Shown piece by piece: positions 21,350 to 32,939 of a DNA stretch of 64,000 bases. Every line of letters begins with the position of its first letter. Within the stretch, counting starts at the first letter, position 1. Where the stretch lies: contig CM037879.1 of assembly GCA_021292165.1 (NCBI GenBank), positions 15,833,525 to 15,897,524 of the forward strand, written 5' to 3'. The notes under the pieces are model-generated. The model was not told where the DNA came from, ran no database searches, and saw only the letters and a list, made by a program, of their open reading frames with translations. Made by a program: the position numbers and the translations under genes. This stretch comes from Shinisaurus crocodilurus. Lineage: Eukaryota; Chordata; Lepidosauria; Squamata; Shinisauridae.

Positions 21350-23185
21350 GGAAGGACAGGGATTGAGTTTTTGCCTGCCTCCGGAAACATAACAGCATAA
21401 AACATAACATACAAACACCCCGCGCACTTGCAGTAGCATGAGACTCTTTTGGAGAGAAGCTTCTTTCTGCAGCTCTTTCTGAATGCCTTCGAGAGAGGGT
21501 GACGTCACACGGTCTCATGGGAGTTCAGGAGTCTTGTTCTGCTGCAAGCGCATGGAGCATTTTTAAAGTAAAAAAAGAAGAAAGAAGAACGAAGATCTCT
21601 GAGCTACCATCTACATTTTAAAAAGTAAGCAGAAATCCTGTCCACCCCACTCCCTAAGGAGAAAATTATTCAAAATTCTCACCTCCCCATCCTCTTTTGC
21701 CAGAGTTCCCCCCACCCAAATATTTTATTTTGAAATATTCAGCACATCACTAATTTTTATATATTTAAGTGAATGGTTGCATGTGTTGTCACCCAGCTTG
21801 AGTTCTTTGAAAAGAAAGACATACATTTTATGAACAATCACACAAAGTTACAGTTTAAACCTAAGGTTGTCTCTTTTGGGTCAGGCCAGCAGTCCACGTA
21901 TTTCTGTCTCCAAGGGGGCAGCTCTCAGATATTAAGGCAATGTATACAAGGGGAAAGTGCTATTTGGTCACTCGTCCAGTCTCAATTTCTGGCATTTTCC
22001 ATAAAGTTTGAACTGGGTAGGTTAGAGGACATATGCATTCATTTTTCTCTACCGCAAACATCAATGGTCTATAGAGATTATTTCTCGCAATATGTGGTGA
22101 ATCAGATTTTACAGTAGTTGCTTACACATTTCCTGGTGTTTAGGTGGTGTGAATTTGCAAAGGCCTGTTTTTGTTAGCAGAGCAGTGTTAATGTACTTCA
22201 GCTGTGGGGCTTTGTTGTTGTTGCTGCTTGACTTAAGGCATGAAAACAACCCTCTGAACATTATTTTATTGCAATTTAATAGAGTTAAATTGCATTATTT
22301 TACTCACAATTTAATGAGTTTCGGAGCTGTGAAAATACAATTGATTTGTCTGTTCATATGCTTCGTGTGTTTCTTAGCTGCCCTCCCCTGTTGTCTCTTC
22401 TTGGATTCCCCCCCCCCCACTTCAATTTGATACCCTTTTAGCAAATCAGGGCCAGAGAAACCTTTCTTTGCTGATGGGAAGTCATACTACCAATTTTAAA
22501 TGAGCCAGTGGGCTACATCTTAACATGCACATCCGGTCTAATGTCATTACCCAGCATGCTGGGGCAAATGCTGTGACCCAGAGGGCCTACTGTAGCTGAT
22601 GGTGACTGTCTGCATCCCTTTTTTAAAAAAAGGATTTTTAAGGTGGTGGTGCTCAGCCCAACACTGTGAAGGGAAGTGTCAGGTGAGGCTGTAGCAAGAT
22701 GTCTTGCCTGACCTTGTCATAGGCCAGAAGGACTCTTCAGACAAAGTTCCTGAACTGGCAGAGCATAGGGACTTTGTTGGGCTGCTAAACAAAGCTCAGG
22801 CACCTCTGGCATCAGTTGAGAAGATACGATTCCTTCATCAGCATCTGACAGGACCCCAGACGGACTGTTCCTTGTCCATGGTGTCAGACAAGGAGACTGA
22901 GCTTCCACCAAGCCCTCGAGTGTGCCGGCTCCAGAAAGTAGAAGCACAGGCTGCCACATGGAGGCGAAGCATGAGGTTCAAGACCTGGGCCGTAGCAACC
23001 AGACTCTTCATGAGTAAAAGCCTACTATGGAGTAAAGGTTTTCCTCAGGAGTAAGACTCCTGCTGATTCACTGATCATTTGGTGGTTTCCCAACTTTTGT
23101 GCAGGCTTTTCCCCCCATTCTAAAAGGTTGAAACACCTCTCTTATTAAGCATTAGTTATCGGCACTAAGGACTTTAAGCTAACAT
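21350..23185. other. Largely unannotated
   Basis: A perfect cAMP-response-element palindrome, TGACGTCA, lies at 21500-21507 within GGGTGACGTCACACGGTCTC; a diverged relative is at about 40.62 kb. A 116-codon frame at 22704-23054 has no recognisable domain. Nothing else is supportable. Confidence 0.4.
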
Positions 23186-23191
23186 GTGTTG

Positions 23192-23235
<44 letters not shown>
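23192..23235 (+). repeat. (ATT)n microsatellite
   Basis: About 14 ATT units. Confidence 0.95.
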
Positions 23236-23854
23236 GTATTTATGGCCCCATCCCATTTGCCTTTGGCCCCCCCACCTGCTGCTGGGACAAAGCCCGCCGA
23301 CGAGAGCTTCCTTGAAATTGAATTCGGCCCTTGGGCCGTAAGAGAGATTCCCCGCCCCTGTCGCATGGGCATGGTAACCAGAGGCTTGTGGTATTTTGTT
23401 TTTAATACATTGTTATCTGCCATGGTTATAGGCGCTTAAATTAGGGACGGGCAAATATGTCGGTTTCGCTTTCTCCCGCATTTGATTTTTTAAAAATCTC
23501 AAGTTCTCAATACCGGCTTCCTCTTACTGCCAGCTTGGGAGGATTGAACAGTTAGTGTCCAGTGAAGCCATGTCCTGGCTTATCCGCTATTCAGGGGAAT
23601 GTACCTTATTGGAAAATAGTCTTGAATATTACTCTTTCATATGGGGGATAAGTCGCAATATCTACGTGTCATTGAGATGTGCCAAGATGTTTCCTGCCCC
23701 TGCAAGTGATGTAGGTGGGATGGTGCTGAAGGAAGGGGTTAAAGGGAAAATTAGCAGTGAAGTGTAATCAGTTAATGCCAATTAGGGAGTCACACTTCGG
23801 AATGTCCGACCTAGGGGCTATTTCTACTGATTTATAAGGAAGTTGGTAAGTGAT

Positions 23855-24290
23855 TTTAGGGCACAATCCTACGGAGATGAACGTAAGCCTCGGAGGCTCA
23901 TGCTCATCCAGTGCAGAGTGGAAAGAGTGGCAGAGGCGATCTTCACCTCCCCACCCCTCCCGCTTTGTTGCTAGATAATTCCCATTTTTGGCCATCTAGC
24001 AATGCATCTCAGAGGGGGAAGAAGAGGATGCCTCATATCCTGGCCACTCCAGTCTCTTCCCCTCCCCTCCCCGCCCCCCTTTAGCCCTTTTCTGAGGTCT
24101 CTTTCCCAACCTTGGAGAGCAGCCAGTATGTTACTTTCCACGCTACCTGCGAGGGGGTGGGGAATCGGAGCTCTGATCCCCAGCTCCGAGGTTGGAGGGG
24201 AGCGCTGTCTCGACCTCGGAGCTGGGAATCCAAACTATCCTATGGCCCCTCAGACAATGTCTAGGGCCCCTCAGACAATTCCCTCCTCCC
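23855..24290. repeat. MITE family C copy
   Basis: Begins TTTAGGGCACAATCCTACGG. The G/C-rich blocks GATCCCCAGCTCCGAGGTTG and TATGGCCCCTCAGACAATG match 5.0 and 41.9 kb. No coding frame is shared. Confidence 0.5.
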
Positions 24291-25204
24291 TGCACGAAAC
24301 ATTTTTGGTTCTAAGGTCTGCTCCCTCTAGGCAGAACATCTCCTACACAAGCTTCATGATACAGATTCAAGTCAGGGCAAGGTTCAAGATGTAATTTGGA
24401 GAACTTTGGCGAGCTCAAGTTTTGCTGATTCACACATCCCTAGGAACAACAATACACTACCCCAACTGTTGAAACAGGGAGAGATTTTTTGCTTTATTTA
24501 AAAGTAAAAGATCTTGTGTTATCAAATACCTGTATTGCACAAGGAGACTTCATTATTACTTTTTAAAAATGTATATTTTAAGTGATGCTATGTATGGGAC
24601 ATGTCAAGATGTTATTTTTTAAACTTAGCTTCTATGATTCTCTTTTCCCTAAGGGCTGGCAGATTACAATGTTTTTAAACAATGAAAGCTAAAAGCATGC
24701 ATATATTGAAACACAGAGGATGACCATCAGTATCATCTATTTAATCCATTAGCGATGCCCCATTAATTTCTAACATACATATGGCAACCATTAGCCTGAT
24801 CCAGGAAGGGCAATCACCACATGGACTGTGTCACAGGATGAAATCCCAATGCATACAAGAGTATTGCAATGGATAAAAACTCCATATCTAGTAGCTGGGG
24901 TTAGATTTGCGGTGATCAGATCTGTGCATACTTCTTCTAACGGAAGGTTTATGTGCTCAGCGTTGAAAGCATCAATCACATGTTGGAGAATTTGTGAAAG
25001 TAATGCAGGCCTTCCCTTTCCCCCTGCCTGCTCTACCTCCCATCCTGGGAGACACCATAGTATTACTGACAGAGGAGAATAACAGAGTGTTGTTTGTGGA
25101 GCCTGTGACCCTTCACCTTGGAGAAAGAGAGAGATCTCCAAATATCCCATCCCTTAAGATGCTATTTCAGTGCAAAGTTAAGAGCTGTTGTGGCATCAAA
25201 CAGC

Positions 25205-25860
25205 CCGTTAGGGTGGCCATATGTCCTCTTTTACAGTCCTCCTCTCTTAGAAGGGCTGTCAGAGTGTCCTCTAGTATAAAGATAAAGAACCACCAGAAGA
25301 AAGAGCTAGGCCTTGACATGAAGATGTCAAAGAAGAAGATGGTTCTTTATCTTTATACCGGACTTGGAATGGACAGCCCTTCAAAATGAGATCATCTTCA
25401 AAATAGAGGACAGTCCTCTGGCCGCCCTCGATGGAAGCTGTAACTGTCATTTAAAAAAAAAAAGAAAAGAAAAGATGGGATCCTTTACATGCTTTCAGGA
25501 GGCATAAAAAAGCACAGGAAACCAGCAGGTGTGTGTGGGGGGGAGGTTACAACCATGGAGGAATAGAGTGCCAAGGGAAAGAAGGGTGAGTAAGGCAGGT
25601 GAGAATGGGGAGTGGCAGTTATGGCTGGTGCATCCCTGCCTGTTCCACCCACACAATGGCGGCCCATCATAACGACATTTTGATACGCTTATATTTATCG
25701 ATATCAGAGAGATGGCAAAGGCACAGTGGACCTGCAAGAAAAGAAGGTGGCATAGGGTGGCCATGTGTCCTTTTTACAGGGGACAGACCTCTATTTTGGA
25801 AAGCTGGAAGAGGCCAGGCCTTTATTTGAAGGTGTCCTCTTTTTGAAGATTTATATCTTT
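25205..25860. repeat. Dispersed repeat, family A, two further pieces
   Basis: 25205-25430 starts GTTAGGGTGGCCATATGTCC. It is partly self-complementary: GTATAAAGATAAAGAACCA faces TGGTTCTTTATCTTTATAC. 25750-25860 starts ATAGGGTGGCCATGTGTCC. The shared start phrase suggests the true 5' terminus of family A. Confidence 0.5.
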
Positions 25861-26164
25861 CCCTTCCACAGTAACCTCTCTTCTCCACCCTGACCACCAC
25901 CACCCCACATATATATACAAAAAAAACAGTGTTCAGGCCTTCAGGGCAGCTTACATGAATTAAAATCAAATGAGTAATATCAAAAAAATTAAACAGCAAA
26001 AGAGACAACAGCAGCAGATTAAAACCCAACAAAAATATCCGGGACCAGCCATTACAATACCAAAAGGGCTCTTCCTGCTCCAAAGATTTTGCAGTCTTAA
26101 GTACCAAGTACTGATAGTGGGGAAAGAATGGATGGAGGCGTATGGTTGGAGAGTTACATGAAAA

Positions 26165-26290
26165 CCCCATCATTTTAATAAGAATGTTTTAATGTGTTTT
26201 ATTGTTTTAATCTATTTTAAATTGTTTTTGTAAGCCGCTTGAGTGCCATTTTTTTGGTAGAAATGTGGGGTATAAATAAATAAATGTCTT
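26165..26290 (+). mobile_element. L2-type LINE 3' tail
   Basis: TTTTGTAAGCCGCTTGAGTG and GGGGTATAAATAAATAAATG form a typical L2-clade 3' end, 5'-truncated. Confidence 0.6.
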
Positions 26291-26294
26291 CTTC

Positions 26295-27640
26295 CCATCA
26301 AGAATATGATATATCTTTGAACCCAAATCAACAGAGTGGTGGTACATGTTGGAGTTTAGAATTTGGAAATATAAATGCTAAAAAAACGTATTTTTAAAAA
26401 AACCAAAAAAAGCAAAACTAAATGGCATATGCCAAAGCACAGCAGTTGCATCTGAATGTTTTTATGGACAAGTTACAAAGCAAACCCATAAAGTAGCAAT
26501 GGTTTCAATAACAACAGCCGTCTATATACTGCTCCAGATAGTGGGAGAAAGCAAGAGAAAGTTAATATTTGGCAGATTCCAGACACAGCTGAATATATGC
26601 TAAAAATAAATTGTCTTTGTTTCTCTTCTTAATGGCCAGTCATTAAGGCAACTGTGCAAATGTAACATATTGTGAAGGTTCCCTTAAGAGCTGCTTTCAT
26701 CCATCTTTATTATTTATTGGTTCAAGTCAGATGACACATCTGAGCTACTTTATAGTTGGAGGTGCGGCTGGTGGGCCGCTTGCCCTATCTGACCTTGGAA
26801 AGGGCAACTGTAGTTTAAAGATGTTTATAAATGGTAAAATTCATGGCAAAGAATGATGTGAAAATAAATTGAGTGCACTCCTGAAATGATTAAAAGGAGG
26901 ATATTATATAAACAGGATACTGCAGTGGGCAAGCTTCTGAAAAAGTACGATGCTACGCTGGGAGCCAAAGTCGGCTGTGAATCAATGTGTTCTACAAGCA
27001 GATCATTATAAAGGATTTCTGTCATTGCTCTTGGTGGAAAAAAAGCATTCATTCTGGGGGTAATGGCTGCAACATTTAACAATGGGTTACCTGCGGGATG
27101 TTGATGTTTAACATTATAGAGAAATACGAGGTGAATTGGAATGCCTTAGGTAATTGAACAATGGAACAATTCATCACTACCAAAACAACAAACTCTGAAC
27201 AGCCTCGGCCCTCCCGCTCTAAGAGACTGCTTCTTTCTACTTATGTTCCAACTTATGATTTGGGCTGTGTTGTTCTTGCATTGTTTCTGAGTGCTGTTTT
27301 CAAAGACTTCTAACACTTGGTGCAAACACATACACATTCATGTTGCTTTGATGCTGTTTTCCGTGTGTCATCATTTCCCTTCTCCTTGGTTTCATTTGCC
27401 CATGCTGCCATTTAACCCTGTTGGTTGTGGTGACTCGCATGATTTTCTGAATGAAATCAAGACACTATGGACTTGGTTCAGACACAATGTGAAACCATGG
27501 TTTCCTGCTACATGAATGTGCCATGGCAAGCCTTGAGCTCACACACTTTCCCACCCCTCTCCGCCTCTTCTTTTGTGCCCATGTTCCACTTTTGAACAAA
27601 GCACAATTCCCTGTGATGTCCAAACTCAGGGAGCTGTGGC
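26295..27640. other. No recognisable feature
   Basis: About 1.3 kb of AT-rich sequence with no recognisable gene or repeat. Confidence 0.4.
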
Positions 27641-27644
27641 TTGT

Positions 27645-27647
27645 TTA

Positions 27648-27679
<32 letters not shown>

Positions 27680-27745
27680 TAATTAATTAATACATTTTCG
27701 TACCGCCCAATAGCCGAAGCTCTCTGGGCGGTTTACAACAGTTAA
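27645..27745 (-). mobile_element. L2-type LINE 3' tail
   Basis: An ATTTATTTAATTAATT-type tail, then GTACCGCCCAATAGCCGAAG and CTCTGGGCGGTTTACAAC, is identical in layout to the 3' end of the long L2 at 42.3 kb. Minus strand. Confidence 0.7.
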
Positions 27746-27904
27746 ATGAGAAGAAGTCAGGATCAAGCTGTGATTTCATATTCTGGCTTGCTCTCAAACC
27801 ATATTTGAAAACAAACCACAGCTCCCCGAATTAGGATATCATGGGGCACTATGGTTAGTGTGGAGAAAAGAGCCTCTGAGGGTTCCTACACACACACTCA
27901 AACA

Positions 27905-27905
27905 C

Positions 27906-27941
<36 letters not shown>
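27905..27941. repeat. (CA)n microsatellite
   Basis: About 18 CA units. Confidence 0.95.
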
Positions 27942-27945
<4 letters not shown>

Positions 27946-28039
27946 CTCGTGTGTGAACCGGCTGGAGGCTGGGGGTGTGGGGTGTGCATAGTTCCTCTGG
28001 ATGGCGCCTTGGTGGCTGCTAGGCCTTTGAAATGCAAAT

Positions 28040-28790
28040 GTCATGAGTCATGAGTCCCCCTCCCCTGTCTGGCCAGGTGAAGTTCATCCTGATTGGCTAG
28101 AGGCAGCGGAGCTACAGAAAGGAGGAGGGGAGGGGGGAAGAGCTATATTGCCAAGGTGTGGTTTTTGGGTCTTTGTCTTTGGTCGTTGCGTGGTTGCTGT
28201 GGATCAATGGCAGCAAGCCAAGCAGAGGTCCAAGCCTTCGGGCGGCCTCAGGATCCAGCCCCAGGTAGCTCCTGGTGAAATTAGCTGAATGAGGGCTTTG
28301 GCAAAGGCAAGCCTTGTGGAGGGCTACCCATCTCGGACCTTAGGGTAGGTGTGGTAGTCTCCTCGGGCGGCAGGGCTGTGCTGAAACCAACCCTGAAGAG
28401 AACTGGCCCCCAGGTAACTAGCTGTGTGCCTGGGAGATATAAGGAATCAGGTTTTGTTATTTTGCAGCTCTACTGTCTGTGTACCAAAGAGTCTCTCTAT
28501 TTTGTGTCCTTCCCTCATTTCCCAACTTTTGTTGTAATATGCTACCTGAATAAACCTTCTTGGGTTTTACCCCACATGGTGTTTGTGAATGCTCTGTTGG
28601 TTCAGCATCTAAATCCAGGTTACAGTCAAAGGCAAGTCCCTGGCAGAGATTCAAGTAGGATTGCAGAGAGCTGAGGCTGGCAGTCTGGTACCTTGAGATC
28701 TCTGGGGGTCTTGGGTCCTTTGGGGCAGGAAAAGGGTGGGTTGTGGCGGGTCAGCCAGCCCCCCTTCCTCCACAGTTAGTTTAACATGAA
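28040..28790 (+). promoter_or_regulatory. Promoter- or LTR-like module (unconfirmed)
   Basis: In order: an AP-1-type site (ATGAGTCATGAG, 28043), an inverted CCAAT box (CTGATTGGCTAG, 28090), a TATA-like ATATAAGG (28437) and an AATAAA signal (28549) about 110 bases downstream, followed by a GT-rich region. That order and spacing fit a retroviral LTR or a short-exon promoter. I could not identify TG..CA ends, a target duplication or a primer-binding site, so the identity is open. Confidence 0.25.
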
Positions 28791-29349
28791 GAGAGTCTGA
28801 CCTGATGATGACTACAACCAATCAGATTAAATGGTGCTATTAACTAATGAGGCTGAGGACTGTAAGGGCAAAGAAGACGAAGGGAAGTGCTGTTGAGAAG
28901 CAGCCACTGGCAGTGGAACCAAAGGGTTCTGAACTGTGCGGAAACAGTATTTGTTTGTCTGCATCTTATTTCCTACTTTGAACCAAATATTTTGAACCCA
29001 ACAACCATTTCTGCTATCTAGGAGTCATTTACTTTACTACTCACTAAATTTATATTCTCTCACTCCAAAGTTCAGGACAACATATAAAGTATGTGGGGGA
29101 AGCACCACCATCCAGAAGCAAAATAGAAGAAATAAGCACATGATTAACACATTAAAAAAACAAAAAGTCAGAGCTCAATAGAGCCAGATCTAAGTTCCAC
29201 AGGGGGACTGGCTGTCAGTCTGAGAGGCCAAGTAGTACAATCCAGAGCAGGCATTTGTCAAGTTCCAAAAACAGTAGTCAAAGGGGAAGGAGTCAAGTTC
29301 CAAAGACAGCAGCCTTATATATGAAGGGCCAGAGAAAGATGATGGAGTC

Positions 29350-29455
29350 CAGCTTTCCCCAACCTTGTGCCTTCCTGAAGGGTTGGACTGCAACTCCCAT
29401 CATCCCCAGCCAGCATGGTGATCTGGAAGGTAGCAGGTTGGGGAAGGATGATGCA
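29350..29455. mobile_element. Old hAT-like foldback element
   Basis: CAGCTTTCCCCAACCTTGTG on the left faces AGGTTGGGGAAGG on the right. The arm motif GGACTGCAACTCCCATCATC matches the palindromic hAT family (31.38, 36.08 kb). Confidence 0.6.
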
Positions 29456-30129
29456 GTTAAATACAGACATACAGTCAGGTTCCGACGGGCAGAAGTACCA
29501 GCAGCCAGGAGGCCAGGAAAGGATTACGGAGTCTGCAGTGCAGCTACTCTGACAGGCTGCTTGGCCTAGAGAGCCAAGCCTGATGTAGAAGTAATATGAG
29601 GTCAGCAGGGCCCCTATTGGCTTCCCAGATCAGTTGTCCGACTGGGCTGGCAAGCTGCAATGTGCACCATCCAGTCATTATCTGCATAGCGCTGTGGTGT
29701 GGAGCACCAAGGTTTGATCCAGCAGTTTCATTCCCCTTGTGAGCTGACCTGCTGGGGCAGAGAGTAAGATGTTTGGGGCCTGCTGCCAGTTTCCCCCATT
29801 CAAGCCTGCTGGAGCCTAAAAGCAACAAAATCTGAAGTGATAAAACTTGTATCAGTTGGCAAAACACTTTCAAAGCAGATGCCATTTCCATTGTCTCTGA
29901 AGAGCTGGCAGTAATGTACACTGACATACTCCAGTTGGGAGGACATTCCAGAATCTTGAGGCAAGCATGAGGCCCTGTCCTCATTCTTACATCTTGCAAG
30001 GACAGGGCCCTTGACAGGCCTTTCCCATGGACCTTAGCAGATGGGATGCTTACTATGAGAACAGGTATTGCGTAATGTCTGCAGCAGGACCCAGGTAATT
30101 AACGGTTTTATTGACTGATGTTATCAACA

Positions 30130-30325
30130 CCATAATCAAATTTATATTGCACCCTTTCTCCAGAGAAAGTTATCCACGCATATTCATGTTACCCTCACAA
30201 TAACCTTCTGAGGTAGGTTAACCTGAGACAGGTTGAGTTGCCTAAGCCCAAAGCTACTCTGTGAGGTCAGTGGCTGAGTAGCCGTTTGAAGTCCAATACT
30301 CTGTCTGCTGCGCCAGATTAGAAAC
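30130..30325 (-). mobile_element. MIR-like tRNA SINE remnant
   Basis: CCCTCACAATAACCTTCTGA, GGTAGGTTAACCTGAGACAG and AAGTCCAATACTCTGTCTGC are the diagnostic blocks of this SINE type in reverse orientation. It is older than the copies at 31.7 and 47.6 kb. Confidence 0.55.
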
Positions 30326-30329
30326 ATTA

Positions 30330-31370
30330 GTACCTCACATAACAGCCAACTAGTGCAAATGCTTCACAATTGTTTGGATATGCTCCTTTCTTTCATACCT
30401 TTTAGAGGAAATGGACCCCTGCTTCTAAATTGTCTTACAGGGCAATCCATTGTGGAGCACATTTCAGTCTCAAGGTAATAAGGGCATGGATGAGGAGCAT
30501 TTCTTCACTTGCTTTGTATTAAGAAAACATATGGCAGGTGCTAGTGCCTCTCCTGTTATGCTAAGATGGGACAAAAGTCTCATTGACTCTTATTTTCCAA
30601 CTATATTAATACGGAGCTACATCATACATAGCTGTGAAATCTGGACAAAGATTTTGCTGAAATGCCAAATGTTCTCTGTTGTCCACGGGGCGTTGGGTTT
30701 CTGTATTTCTTGTCAGGCAAGCCATGGCTATAAATCAAAAATAAAAATAAACCGGATTCAAACTTCCCTAGAAGTTGGATCTTACTTTCTAATCCAGGCT
30801 GTTATTACTAGCCTCATGCAACTATTAGTGATATTCTTCACAACCCAATGTTCCTGATATTTCCTTCATGGCAAGGAGTCCAGAGTGCATCGAACAAAAA
30901 ACAACAACATATTAATTCAGTTTGAATGCACATAATGGAAACATTTTACTGGGATCTCTCCAGAGAATGATAGACTGCCCACACCCTTCCCAATGAGCAT
31001 GGACAGCTTATCTCTCAAAGGAAAGCAAAAATTATATTTAGTTCATTACAAAGATCCTCAGCAGGGCAGGGGAGGGGAGAGGGAGGGGAAACAGTTCCTT
31101 TCTGTCATGATGTTCGTGAACCTTATCTTTACTCTGTGTGTGGGGGGGGGAAGCTCATTCATAAGCACATTTCTCACTTTGTCATTGCAAACACAAGCCT
31201 GAAGAGACTAAAAGCAGGGGAAATATATAGACATTATGGAAACATAGGTTTAGAATTTGGTACTTAAAGCTGTATGTTCAGTATTGCCAGCACAACCTGG
31301 TATGTGGTGTGTATGAAGATCTGTGCCCCCCCCCCCTGTCCTTTTGAATGCTTGCATGGAAGTTAACTAG
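30330..31370. other. No recognisable feature
   Basis: A 135-codon frame at 30450-30857 has no known domain. The remainder is featureless. Confidence 0.4.
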
Positions 31371-31382
31371 GGGTTCCTAAGT

Positions 31383-31497
31383 CACTCTTCCCCAACCTGG
31401 TGCCTCCTAGATGTGTTAGACTACAACTCCCATCAGCCCCAGCCAGCATAGCTAAAGGTCAAGGGTGATCTGGAGGGTGCCAGGTGGGGGAAGGGTG
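31383..31497. mobile_element. hAT-like foldback element with near-perfect 8-bp duplication
   Basis: Starts CACTCTTCCCCAACCTGG and ends CAGGTGGGGGAAGGGTG. It is flanked by TCCTAAGT (31375-31382) and TTCTAAGT (31498-31505), 7 of 8 identical. The arm contains GACTACAACTCCCATCAG. Confidence 0.7.
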
Positions 31498-31684
31498 TTC
31501 TAAGTCATTAGAAATGCAAGGGTCCTTTGTTAGAAATTCAGCAAGCACTGTCTACTTACGTGCTGGTTGAAATCCTCAAAGAACTACAAAAGCTTCGCGA
31601 GGCAGGACTTTCCTTTGCAGAAGCTATCCTCAGCAAGACGTATTCTTCTATATGCTTAACAATTTTGTCTTTAATCATGGTATT

Positions 31685-31935
31685 TATTTATTTATTTATT
31701 ATATTTATACCCTTCCTTTTTTCCTGCAAGGAACACAAAGTGGTTTACATAATCCTCTTCCTCCTCCTCCTCCTCCTCCTCTCCATTTTATCCTCACAAC
31801 AACCCTGTGAGGTAGGTTAGGCTGAGAGTCAGTGACTGGCCCAAAGTCACCCAGTGAGTTTCATGGCCGAGCGGGTTCTAGAACCCGGATCTCCCAAGTC
31901 CCAGTCCAACACTCTCACCACTATGCCACACTGTT
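31685..31935 (-). mobile_element. tRNA-derived (MIR-like) SINE with L2-type tail
   Basis: Read on the minus strand: GGCATAGTGGTGAGAGTG (A-box region), CCGGGTTCTAGAACCC (B-box region), a conserved core (GTGACTTTGGGCCAGTCACT, CACAGGGTTGTTGTGAGG), then an internal GAG repeat and an AAATA tail. The same unit is at 47.59 kb on the plus strand. The internal (GAG)n is longer here than there. Confidence 0.75.
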
Positions 31936-32059
31936 TTTCCACCATTTTGTTGTTGGTGGTGGTAGAGATGGTGTGGAAGAACATTTAATTATTTGAGCCC
32001 CCAGCTATAGTCTGAAGCGGAAGAGTCCAGATATAGAGACCAGCTATGGTTGAAAGAGC

Positions 32060-32335
32060 TGGGTATGTTTAGCTGTAGTAGAGACAATTAAGGGGAGACA
32101 TGATAGCAGTCTGCAAATAGCTGAAGGGCTGTCATGTAGAAGATGGAGCAGACTTGCTTTCTGTTGCTCCAGAGGACAGGGCTAGAAATTGCAGGGAATT
32201 CAGTTTTGGCTAACATTAGGAGAGACTTCCTAATGGTCCAAGCTGTTTGACAGGGGAACAGACTGGAGATGGTGGGCTCTCCTTCACTGGAGGAATTTCT
32301 AGCCTGTCAGAAAACAAATTGTGAGTAGAGAAATG
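32060..32335 (+). mobile_element. CR1 LINE fragment (end of ORF2)
   Basis: GGGTATGTTTAGCTG, AAGGGGAGACATGATAGCAG, CTTCCTAATGGTCCAAGC and CTTCACTGGAGGAATTTC follow the same order as the last 300 bases of the intact CR1 ORF2 (for example GGCATGTTTAGCCTTCAG, GGGGAGATATGATTGCAC). Decayed. Confidence 0.7.
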
Positions 32336-32939
32336 TGTGAAGGGGGGGGTGGAAACCCTCCTACAGTGGGTCAAACCAATGTTCCATCTGGTTCAGCAGC
32401 CTGCTGCTGATGCCAAGAATGGTCCGGGTCTAGAGGATTCTCATGGGCCTAGATAGTGGTCCAAAGACATCTGCTGCTGGGCCTGGGACAGAGGACTTCC
32501 TGGATGGAGATTGAAACACTCTGTCCCCTTTGAGTGCCCTATGAACTGGACAATAATATTCTCAAGGATTAGCCATTTTGTATTCACTGGAACAATTTTG
32601 TAGGGTAACCAGGACCAAGAGTTGAAGAGTTTCAGCAGATAGAATTTTCTGGCCTCTGCCACACTACAGCACAGCAGGCTCTACTTGCTGATATTCTGAC
32701 TTCAGCACAAGAATGAAAAATATAGATGCTTGGACCCAAATCCAGTTGTAGTCATGGGCAAATGGGTGGTAGTTGGTAGTACGTGAAATTTTGAAGGGAC
32801 ATTGTTTTTATGATGTAGACCCCCACTAAGGAAGGATTTTGGGAAATTCCATCCCTAAGGGGGTGAAAAAAAGGGGGCAAAATAGCCCCACTCTCATATC
32901 TCCTATGGACAAAACAAAAGGGGAGCAGTTCTGCAAATC

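Noticed and set aside
22704..23054. 116-codon ORF considered as a retroviral fragment
   Set aside because: No motif of gag, pol or env that I can recognise; composition is ordinary.
31850..31935. A- and B-box sequences considered as a tRNA gene
   Set aside because: No full cloverleaf; the sequence continues into a SINE core and LINE-type tail.
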